In this document: piece by piece, positions 56,751-64,000 of the stretch
Numbering within the stretch: position 1 is the stretch's first letter
How the letters are laid out: the number at the start of each line of letters is the position of its first letter
Source: Warburgia ugandensis
Taxonomy: Eukaryota; Streptophyta; Magnoliopsida; Canellales; Canellaceae
Assembly (NCBI GenBank): GCA_035236585.1
Contig: CP141138.1
Span: 27,291,437 to 27,355,436, forward strand
Length of the DNA: 64,000 bases
Direction of reading: 5' to 3'
Made by a program: the position numbers and the translations under genes
The notes under the pieces: generated by a model
The model's database searches: none
Told to the model about the DNA's origin: nothing
The model's input: only the letters and a program-made list of their open reading frames with translations

Positions 56751-59700
56751 ATAGAGGATAAATTATTTGATACAACCAGTTGCATGGTGGTTGTATCAAA
56801 GGCTAGGTCTCACTTTTTAAGTTTCTTTCAATAATATAAACCATTCATTTGATACGGAATGAATGAATCAAGTGGCCTACAAACCTCTTTTTGCACCTTT
56901 TTGTCTTAAAATAGACTGTATAAGCTGGTTCCAAACTCTTGTGTCACATTGTCAATCTCATAACATGAAAAGCCTAAAAAAGGAGGTTTGTAGGCCCCAT
57001 CTTTGACTGGGAGTTTCGGGGCATAATGGTTTGGACAATGAGAGAAACTTGAAGGGGTGGGTCCCACTTAGTATGCCTTTGATACAATTAGTTGTATCAA
57101 ATAATTGAGAGAGAGAGAGAGAGGGAGAGAGAGAGAGAGAGAGAGAGAGAAAATCATATTGTGCTCCCAAGACCGAGAGTAAATGGGAGGCCTATTGAAA
57201 ATTGCATCTAATAGCTAGGGCTAAAAAACTTGTTTGTTGGGCTTCTTTAGGTCATAGAATAGATGTTGAGGATGTGATTATGGTATTTAGCCCATGTGAG
57301 ATAGGCTAAATCAGATCAACAACTAAATTGAGAAATGCCCAAGAAGTGGGCTCGGTTAAAACTTTTAGTATGCTTCTCATTTATTCCTGGAGCACCTTAC
57401 AATTAGAGTTGTCAATAATTTGGTTCTACCCCTGACAGAACTAGACCATTATGATCTCTGGAACCATTCAATTCCAGTGTTTGATTCCAACCTTAAGAGC
57501 TAGAACCTATTTTTCCACTCTGCTTTTGATTTTGAAACTATTGGTTTAAATATAAAAAAGGAAAAATACAGACAACATATAATGTTGAAACATAAGGTCA
57601 GGCAGCGTGGTTGACGCTGCTGAGGAATCATTCAATTTCAATATTTGATTCCAACCTAGCCAGAATGTATTTTTGCATTTCACTTTGGATTTTTAAACTA
57701 TCGGTTTAAATATACGAAAGGAAAAAGATAGAATACACAAAGGGAGTCTTTTTGGCTGAGATACAAAAAGATAGAATACACAAAACAATAATTGTTGGAA
57801 ATAGTGGCGGTTGGATGTTTAGGTTGAGAAAGAGGGATAGAGCGTTATAGAATTCACCGTTTTGTTTTTGAAACAATTGTGAGCACTAGTTTTCGAGGGA
57901 TGAGGCGTTTTAATTATCTTTTTAATTTGAGAAAACACGGTATGGACCAATTTTGGCAATCTAAAATTCCAAGAGAACCGCAAAATCTATAGGTTTAAAA
58001 CTCACAACTTCACTTGAAAGTAGGGCATGGAGTTAACTTAAAGTAGACCACTTACTAAAAATCCTTGAGTTGATTTTCAGAAAAAACTTCTCTTTTTTTG
58101 GTACAAGTTAAGAATTACAACAGAAATAACTCACACACTTTCCCAAATCTAGTCCTCATCTAAAGAGAAAATGTCGACTTGAACTTGTGATCTAGCATAT
58201 CCCAAGGAAGATGCTTATGTCTAGGAGCATTAATTTTACACTTTAAGAGGTGCTAAGATCAATGCCCTGCTCTAGTTTTTTGTGGTGGGTGGGTGGGAAG
58301 GCGTGGGGTGTGTTTGTGGGGGAGGCGTGTGGAAGTACTCACGGTATTACTGCTGCGTCTAGAATTTGAGGATGCGAGAGAAGTACGGCTTCCAATTCCG
58401 CGGGAGCCACCTGCTTTGCATGTAAAGGATGAGTTAAAGGCAGTCATCTACTGATTCATATAGTTGGTGATCTAAACCGTTCAACTTGTGTCACAACTTA
58501 TACTAACAGCTTAAAATATTCTCTATCGGATGATTTGAACCCTCGTATTGACAATGATTTTAGTATTAGTGTTTCTGAACTTTCTGATCCGGCCATTTTC
58601 AGTAAGTAACGAGTGATTAGAATCACAAGATGAAAACGTGTTGTTATAGCCTATAAATGATGTGACCCTGAAGTCGAGCGGTTTGGGTCACCACAATATG
58701 TCAACAGCAATCTTTCGGGGAAAAAAAAAAAAAATCTGTAACACTTGCAACTTTAATGCCTCTAATTATCTTCGCTATATATACAAGTGGCAAAAAAGAG
58801 TTTCGCGTACCTGGAAACCATTATGCTTAATGAGTTCCTTAATCCGATCAACAATGTACAAGAATCCATCATCGTCAAAAAAACACAAATCTCCAGTCCT
58901 CAACCATCCTTCGCTATCGATCGCACCAATAGTAGCCTCCTCATTCCCCAAGTACCCCTTCATCACGGTCCCACTCTTCAACCAAAGTTCCCCTACCCCG
59001 TGAGGTGGCAAAGTCACCCTACTATCCACATCCACGACCTTTGCACAAAATTCAGGAAACAGAGCCCCCACTGAACCAGGCCGACTCCTAGCTTCCTTTC
59101 CTGACACAAAAAATGTAGCAGCACCACTGCTCTCAGTTAACCCATATCCCTGCCTTAGTTCTATCCATGGAAATCTCATTCTGAAAGCATCTGTGACCTC
59201 TTTACTTAGTGGGGCCGCCCCGGAACTCACTCTCCTCAGCGAAGATAAACCGCAGTTACCTCCGGGAGTGTTCTTAACCAATGCTAGAATTATTGGTGGG
59301 ACCGCTGGGATGTTGGTTATTTTGTATCGTTGAATCGCGTCTAACATCGCATGAAAATCAAATCTAGGCATGACGACTATCGTCGATCCCACGCAGAAGA
59401 GACCTAGTGCGAAGAAGGCCAGACCGTAGATGTGGAACATTGGGAGGAATGCTAGGTAGATGTCGGTCTGGGCGGATGTGACATGGACCGTCCACTTGAG
59501 TAGGGTAATGATTGCTATGAGATTGCTGTGGGTTAGGATTACACCTTTACTTACGCCTGTGGTCCCGGATGAGTATAGCAAAGCTGCAGTGTCGGATTGG
59601 TTGATTCGGATTGTTGGTGCATCTGAAGGCTCGGCTCCTTCCAACAGTTCCTCAATCGAGATCCAATTAGGATCACCATTGACGCGACGATTAGTGACTA

Positions 59701-60229
59701 GTGTTGGTATATTAGTGGGTTGCAGCTTATGAACCTCTTCAGGCGCCGAAATGGCGAGTTTGGCTCCGGAATCTTGAATCTGTTTTGCAATTTCGGCTGC
59801 GGTGTAGAGTGGATTCACAGTGGTGAGGATTGCCCCTATAGAGAGCACAGCGAGGCATATTATAGGGTACACTATAGAATTTGGAGAGAGGAGGAGAACT
59901 ACGTCTCCTCTGCATACACCAAGAGCATGGTGTAATGCTGCAGCGAGGGACTCGACAGAGCGGCGGACTTCAGCATAGGAGAGTTTACGATCTGTGGATG
60001 AGTCAATGAGTGCAATTTCGGTTTCAGCGCGATCTGGTTTTGGAAACTGAGAGAGGATGAATTTGGCAATACCAAGATTTGGATGGGTCGGAATCCTGTG
60101 GATGTCAAGGAGTTGGCAGAGCGAATGGTAGACTCCGGTATCAGAACAGTAGCCACTTTTCTTGTGGTGTACATTTTTGAACTGGATGGAGGCTTGTTCT
60201 ACAGTCTGCTCACCATATTCACTAGCCAT
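43705..60229 (-). CDS. OPCL1: Peroxisomal OPCL1/4CL-like acyl-CoA ligase, four exons, 572 aa
   Basis: This is an ATP-dependent acid:CoA ligase of the plant 4CL-like group, closest in remembered sequence to OPC-8:0 CoA ligase 1, which activates the jasmonate precursor in peroxisomes. Exons on the minus strand are 60229-58811, 58410-58343, 56591-56489 and 43833-43705; donors are GTACGC, GTGAGT and GTATGC, and all acceptors end AG. Joining them gives one open frame. Residues 219-230 ([12 protein letters not shown]) are the phosphate-binding loop, 263-271 MFHIYGLAF, 360-369 [10 protein letters not shown], 442-447 WLRTGD, 461-468 DRIKELIK, and Lys553 in GKILRK is the adenylation lysine. The protein ends SKL, a canonical PTS1. 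The ATG at 60227-60229 is followed by G and lies about 25 residues before the family's SGYC-like start. Introns are 400, 1751 and 12,655 bp; the last holds a retrotransposon. No lesion is seen. It could be another 4CLL with a different acid substrate. Confidence 0.92.
43974..44005. repeat. Poly(A) tract of 32 bases in intron 3
   Basis: An uninterrupted A run on the plus strand, just inside the long intron. It could be the tail of an unrecognised retroposon, but I see no body for it. Confidence 0.9.
44006..48418. other. Intron 3 of the acyl-CoA ligase gene, distal part
   Basis: AT-rich sequence without coding potential between exon 4 and the retrotransposon. The only structure I recognise is the decayed tandem repeat at 45380-45960. 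Confidence 0.6.
45380..45960. repeat. Diverged minisatellite, about 11 units of 45-60 bp
   Basis: Units follow a rough consensus TTTTAGAAGATCTAAACCAT then TCAAATCATA, a GCCATGTGAGA-like segment and a TTGGGCCTACA-like segment. Unit starts lie near 45383, 45430, 45480, 45528, 45585, 45633, 45690, 45742, 45795, 45850 and 45892. Every unit carries substitutions and indels, so the array is old. Confidence 0.8.
49454..49471 (+). other. tRNA-iMet-type primer-binding site
   Basis: TGGTATTAGAGCTTAAGG lies three bases after the LTR end. It differs slightly from TGGTATCAGAGC, the usual complement of the initiator tRNA-Met 3' end used by chromoviruses. Confidence 0.85.
49500..53610 (+). pseudogene. Decayed chromovirus gag-pol
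   Basis: Gag: [12 protein letters not shown] then [16 protein letters not shown] and [14 protein letters not shown] near 49745-49930, with a broken zinc knuckle (HIASKCPN) near 50395. Protease region: KVCNVIID near 50790 and [17 protein letters not shown] near 51015-51065. Reverse transcriptase: [26 protein letters not shown] near 51490, and the open frame 51692-51907 ([20 protein letters not shown]) in which the catalytic box reads YFDN instead of YFDD. RNase [10 protein letters not shown]...GKPIAFF at about 52300-52380. Integrase: [12 protein letters not shown] and [17 protein letters not shown] near 52880-52985. Stops and frameshifts interrupt every domain. The style fits the CRM-like chromovirus group, with no chromodomain recognised. 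Confidence 0.88.
54685..56145. other. Intron 3 of the acyl-CoA ligase gene, proximal part
   Basis: Non-coding. It contains the (TG)n run at 54762-54815 and a small perfect 11-bp hairpin (GTTTATACAGG / CCTGTATAAAC) at 55407-55443. Near 55010-55085 are imperfect repeats around ATTAGGCTGGATTCTC. Short minus frames (54962-55219, 55678-55860) have no recognisable family. Confidence 0.55.
54762..54815. repeat. (TG)n microsatellite, 27 units
   Basis: An uninterrupted TG run. Cys-Val and Thr-His frames over it are artefacts. Confidence 0.97.
56146..56354. repeat. Long imperfect hairpin in intron 3 near exon 3
   Basis: The left arm at about 56146-56233 and right arm at about 56266-56354 are reverse complements over some 85 bp with scattered mismatches. 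For example TATCTTGGTGAATGATCAAT pairs with ATTGATCATTCGCCAAGATA-type sequence, and CCTTTTC pairs with GAAAAGG at the loop side. The loop is about 32 bp. It could be a small MITE or a MIRNA-like fold-back. Confidence 0.85.
56489..56591 (-). CDS. Acyl-CoA ligase exon 3 (103 bp)
   Basis: After acceptor CTGCAG the T completes Pro496 and the frame reads [15 protein letters not shown] and on to IIQFVASQ, ending at donor GTATGC. It matches the C-terminal subdomain block (PDEEAGQ-P-AYVV, FVAKQ). Val replaces the usual Phe after the Pro. Confidence 0.92.
56667..57150. mobile_element. Fold-back MITE-like element with (TC)n/(GA)n ends in intron 2
   Basis: The left end (TC)41 at 56667-56748 mirrors (GA)n at 57107-57150. 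Inside, ATTATTTGATACAACCA mirrors ATTATTTGATACAACTA on the other strand, and GGCCTACAAACCTC (about 56874) mirrors GAGGTTTGTAGGCC (about 56982). Arms are some 200 bp, imperfect. Each arm carries a subterminal palindrome TTGATACAA-N-TTGTATCAA (56767-56799 and 57079-57100). No transposase is present. The family is not known to me. Confidence 0.8.
57465..57770. repeat. Diverged direct duplication in intron 2
   Basis: ATTCAATTCCAGTGTTTGAT with the following TTTTGAAACTATTGGTTTAA (from about 57467) recurs as ATTCAATTTCAATATTTGAT with TTTTTAAACTATCGGTTTAA (from about 57631). The spacing is about 160 bp and there are many differences. Confidence 0.65.
58287..58322 (+). other. G-quadruplex-type motif beside the exon 2 donor site
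   Basis: Runs GGG-T-GGG-T-GGG-AAGGCGT-GGGG-TGTGTTTGT-GGGGG fit a G4 pattern on the plus strand, 20 bp inside intron 2 from the exon 2 donor. The transcript of the minus-strand gene would be C-rich here, so any G4 would form in DNA rather than pre-mRNA. Confidence 0.6.
58343..58410 (-). CDS. Acyl-CoA ligase exon 2 (68 bp)
   Basis: After acceptor GCAAAGCAG it encodes [20 protein letters not shown] then VI and two bases of a Pro codon, followed by donor GTGAGT. This is the conserved hinge after the GFQ motif. The 68-bp size leaves phase 2, matched by exon 3. Confidence 0.93.
58811..60229 (-). CDS. Acyl-CoA ligase exon 1 (residues 1-473)
   Basis: The exon carries the whole N-terminal domain and the ATP/acyl-binding core. 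The raw open frame runs on to 58775 and would give 484 residues, but its last 11 residues are intron-derived. The family block [12 protein letters not shown] continues only when the CAG|GTACGC donor at 58811/58810 is used. Plus-strand frames over this exon (58662-59074, 59460-59732, 59720-59935) are shadows. Confidence 0.93.
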
Positions 60230-61255
60230 GATCTAGAGAGTTCGTTAGACAGAGCAGTCTAAGTGTGCTTTGGGTTCTTGTTTGTGAGTTATGAATAAGA
60301 AAAGCTCTTATCGTGAAATTAACGTTGTTTTCTCCGCTGATTATGTCTATTTGTTTTTATGCTTTTCTGTGTGTAGTTGCAAACGAGGTCTGAGATGACC
60401 AAGTCTTTTTGAGTCCTTATCATGGATGATAAATTAATGTCCACTAAGAAAGTGAAAAGAGGATCATAACGAAACTTGACGATGATATTCCTCGGTTCTA
60501 GAATATGCCTTTCATATGCTCCAACATGGAGCACCCATGCGTCTTCGTTAACATTAATGTCCTCTGACTATGATGAGCAAAGATGTCCATGACACAACGA
60601 AGTTATTCCATCTGAATATTGTAGAGCGCGATAACAGCATACGATCGGTGACGTGGTATGGTGGGCCTCAGATATCCATGCCCTTCATCTGAGCCCCCAC
60701 CTTTTATCCCAAAATTATTCATGACAAAATTGTACCTGTAGCATCCAATAATGGTGCTTATTTTTTGGGACTCCCATATCTGATTTTCCGTAGTTCAATT
60801 AGATTGCTCTGCCGAAAGCAAAATATGTTGCTAAATTTCATGTGCTAGACATGGATAGTCAAAGGCTGTACATAAGCAACGGTCTACATTCAACGAACGA
60901 CAACACCTTTTCTTGGATGGTACAATGACCTTTCTGCATGATGCCAAAATTGTACCTGTAGCATCCAATAATGGTGCTTATTTTTTGGGTCTCCCCTATC
61001 TGATTTTCCATGGTTCAATTAGATTGCTCTGCCGAAAGCAAAATATGTTGCTTAATTTCGTGTGCTAGACATGGATAGTCAAAGGCTGTACATAAGTAAC
61101 GGTCTACATTCAACGAACGACAACACCTTTTCTTGGATGCTACAGTGCCCTTTCTGCATGAATTTTCGGCCACTATATACATCAAAAGGTCGGTGAGTTA
61201 GGTGATCAACTGGATGGATCAATAATATGCAGACGCCACCATACGGAAGTTGAGG
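60230..61255 (-). other. Upstream region of the acyl-CoA ligase gene
   Basis: About 1 kb separates the start codon from the chromovirus LTR. It holds the putative 5' UTR and promoter and the tandem duplication at 60721-61160. An ATAAAAA stretch on the gene strand near 60353-60361 is a possible TATA-like element, not more than that. The open frames at 60319-60534 and 61079-61348 are not convincing genes. Confidence 0.5.
60721..61160. repeat. 220-bp tandem duplication upstream of the ligase gene
   Basis: Copy A is 60721-60940 and copy B 60941-61160, directly abutting, no indels, and 11 substitutions by my count. The unit contains no open frame of note. Its position 0.5-0.9 kb upstream of the ATG makes it a possible regulatory change. 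Confidence 0.95.
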
Positions 61256-62355
61256 TGACACTAGATAACCGCTTAAGATAGAAATATGATAAAATAACAC
61301 AAAAAAGTCGTTCACTACTCTATGGATACAGATCATTAACCACCACACAGATATAAAACATTAGAATGAAATAGCTTATTCCTCTATGAATATAGAATAA
61401 TCACTACTATAGTGATACAAAACTAAAGTATAGTAACAGCACACCACTTATTGGATGCATAAACATCACCAAAGAGATACAGAACTATAGGTAAAAAGTA
61501 GCTCACCACATTAAGGATACATATAACTCACCAACTTAAAGATACATAACTAAGAACTAAGCTCCTCATCACACTTGAACCCCTTTAAGTGATACAAAAA
61601 ATGCAAGAGCTGAGGTACGACACGCCCTCTCAGTACTATGGAAAACATGTCCACTGGATTATTATTCTCTAATATCTAACTATATTATTTGATTCAAAAC
61701 ATAGCTATTTATAGATGACAACTTCCCTCCCAAATAAGAAATGTACAAATATACTACGTAACTATCTAATTATATTAGTTTCCTACAATACATAGTACTT
61801 TCTAAATATGAGGAACTTGCTTGCCAAGACTTTCTTAAACATGGGTGTTTCTAAATAAACACTTACTCAACATTGGGTACTTATCAAATACAATGGAGAA
61901 AATCGTAAATAAATGCATTACATACTAGCAAGTTCCTAAACTTTCTAACTTTCTAGGAAAGAACTTTTCTTAATCTTGGTATCTTAGAATCTTTGACTAG
62001 TCAACACCTTTGATCCTTGACCAAAGAAACTTGTAGGAAGCAATTTCCGAGTTAGGAAACTTTGACTAGTTATATGATGGTTTCAAATAGTTGATTTAAA
62101 ATGTTTATCTGCTATTATCAAAGATGTTCTCCTAGATTTGATCCAAGACGTCAATGGAATTTTTAGGCGTCTTTCATCTATACCCCAAGATGTTATCTTT
62201 GGTTGATCTAATTTGTTCAATCTTTCAAGGCTTGAGACCATCAATTGCACTCATAATATCAGAATCTAAGGGGGTTTGATGATGATCTTGGCCTTCCATA
62301 ACTAGACCAATCTTGATCTCTCTTGATCCACTATCATTCTCAAAATCTTGAGACA
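61256..62355 (-). repeat. 3' LTR of a second chromovirus copy
   Basis: On the minus strand it starts TGTCTCAAGATTTTGAGAAT at 62355 and ends CTAGTGTCA at 61256. It aligns with the LTRs at 48419 and 53620 and the fragment at 9034. Length is 1100 bp. Integrase-end sequence lies directly upstream on the same strand. Confidence 0.85.
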
Positions 62356-64000
62356 CTCTCATGTCATTCTCCCTAGGTTAAAAAGAACTCATCTCTTGGT
62401 CATCTACATCAATCTCTCCTTTGTATGATGAAATACCTACAACATTAAAGATGTCTAGAACTTCATATCCGCTAGTTGCTAGATCTTATAAGTGTTGTTA
62501 GTAATTTTCTTCCAAACTCTAAAAGGACCTATTGCTATTGGCTTGACCTTAGAGTGCTATCCTGAGAAAAGTGATCCTTCATAAGGTGTACCCACACTAG
62601 ATCTACTTCTTGAAATTCAGCATGCTTTGTGCATTTATTTACTTGCTTTTTATACTTCTCATTTTGTCATGCAATCTTTGCTCAGACTATGCTCATACAT
62701 CTTCTTGGTTTGCTTGGATCTCTCTTTAGCATCTCCACTTAAATTATCAATTAATGGCAAGGGTACTAAATATATGGAACTTAAAGGATTCTTACCATAT
62801 ACTGCTTCAAACGAATTGCATCCTGTAGTTTGACTATAGGAACTATTGGAAACAAATTCAACTTATGCTAGCAACAAGTCTCATTGACAAATATTCTTTC
62901 TCATAAAACTCTGTGGTAAATTTTCCAAACTTTTATCAATTACTTCGGTCTACTTGTCAGTCTCAGGATGACATAAAGAACTAAATTATAGCCGAATTCC
63001 AAGTTTCCTCCATAAGGTTAACCAAAAGTGACTCGTGAAGTTGGGATCTTGATCTGATGTGATAGTTTTGGGGATGCCATGAAGTATAATGACTTTCCTA
63101 AAATACAAATCTATCACATGTGATGCATGAATTATCTTACTATAGACTATGAAGTGCCCACCTTTGAAATATGGTTAACAACTACCATAATATAATCTTT
63201 GTGTTCGTGGTAGTCCAATGATAAAATCCATGTTTACTTCTTCCCATGTAGTGTTAGGAATATAAATCGGAGTATACAAACTAGTGTTTTGTAGTTGAAT
63301 TTTTGTTAGATCACAAGTTTTGCACCTATGCACATGTTTAGAAATATCTTTTGCCATCTTTAGCTAAGAGACTACTCTTTCACTATTGCAAGTGTCTTGT
63401 CTCTTCCAAAGTGTCTACTGAGGGCTTCATCATCTACTTCAAATATAATTGCTTCTCTTAGGGAACATTAAGGAATACATAAAAAATCACCTTTAAAGAG
63501 AAAGACATCTTGCATTAGGAATAGAGGGTAGGGACCTTTCTCACAATTCCCATATTGGCCCAAAGTATACTTCTTTAATTATTTCAAATCCAATGACTTT
63601 GGTATTTAATATGGTTAAAAAATTCTCATACTTAAGGCATCTACAACGACATTTTGTGTACCTAATTTGTGCTTGATCACAAAGCTGAAAGAATGTATAT
63701 ATTTCACCCACACAACATGTCTTCTGCTAAGCTTCTTTTGACTTTGAAGAAATTTTAAAGCTTCATGATCATAAAATAGTATAAAAGGCTATGTAAGTAT
63801 AGGCTCAAGTGTTCCAATGCCCATACAATAGTGTAGAATTCTTTGTCGTAGGTGGAGTAGTTGCAGCACAAATCATTAAGCTTTTTGCTAATGAAAGCAA
63901 TTGGTTTCCCTGCTTGGTTCAAAATTGCACTAATTCCAACACTAGACAATAAAAGCCCCAATTTTAAATTCTATATCATATACTTTTTAAGTTATTTTTT
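62356..64000 (-). pseudogene. Chromovirus pol 3' part: RNase H and integrase, cut by the window edge
   Basis: Minus frame 63961-63755 reads LNQAGKPIAFISKKLN and YSTYDKEFYTIVWALEHLSL (RNase H). Frame 63357-63175 reads [40 protein letters not shown] and GLPRTQR (integrase zinc-finger end and catalytic-core start, including the DF of the core). The integrase tail runs degenerately to about 62360, ending in SSF-PRENDM next to the LTR. Stops occur throughout. The 5' half lies past the window. Confidence 0.88.

Noticed and set aside
58775..58810. C-terminal [11 protein letters not shown] of the 484-codon ligase frame as the true end
   Set aside because: A GT donor at 58810 and three downstream exons continue the conserved protein in phase. 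The 11 residues match no homologue.
59460..59935. Plus-strand ORFs over the ligase exon 1
   Set aside because: Antisense shadows of a strongly conserved coding exon.

Overview
The window is plant nuclear DNA, from a flowering plant with a repeat-rich genome. The evidence is spliced genes of plant families (a clock pseudo-response regulator with a CCT domain, and a peroxisomal 4CL/OPCL1-like ligase), long-LTR Ty3/gypsy elements of the Athila/Tat and chromovirus groups, plant RTE-type LINEs, AU-like SINEs, and many long (GA)n/(CT)n microsatellites. The style of the repeats and spacers would fit a magnoliid or other early-diverging angiosperm, but I cannot prove the lineage.

Layout. 1-1094: tail of a long LTR. 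1095-5131: non-coding, probably intron of the next gene, with a 187-bp tandem duplication, an AU-like SINE and a 67-bp RTE stub. 5132-7393 (+): 3' half of a PRR7/PRR37-type clock gene with a CCT domain, carrying a frameshift and odd CCT residues. 7394-9033: its 3' flank. 9034-9845: isolated chromovirus-type LTR fragment. 12030-16370: L1-type LINE remnant split by a 3.27-kb RTE LINE that has a perfect 13-bp target duplication. 16470-35683 (-): a 19-kb Athila/Tat-group element with both LTRs, a PBS and a PPT. Its integrase is interrupted at about 21330-28244 by plus-oriented LTR material: one Tat-like 3' tail plus LTR fused to an inverted LTR of the host family. 35957-38090: AU-like SINE and a 106-bp RTE stub. 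38108-43570: repeat-like spacer with no gene recognised.

43705-60229 (-): a complete four-exon acyl-CoA ligase gene, 572 codons, ending in the peroxisomal signal SKL. Its third intron is 12.65 kb and holds a full-structure chromovirus retrotransposon (48419-54684) in the opposite orientation, plus a decayed minisatellite and a fold-back hairpin. Intron 2 holds a fold-back MITE-like element. Upstream of the gene are an exact-period 220-bp tandem duplication and then a second chromovirus copy (61256 to the window end, minus strand).

The two host genes are not functionally linked in any way I can see: one would act in circadian transcription, the other in peroxisomal CoA activation (jasmonate precursor or related acids). 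I found no tRNA, rRNA, CRISPR or bacterial-type system. The value of the window is the intact ligase gene hidden across 16.5 kb, the damaged clock gene, and the readable insertion history of the transposons.
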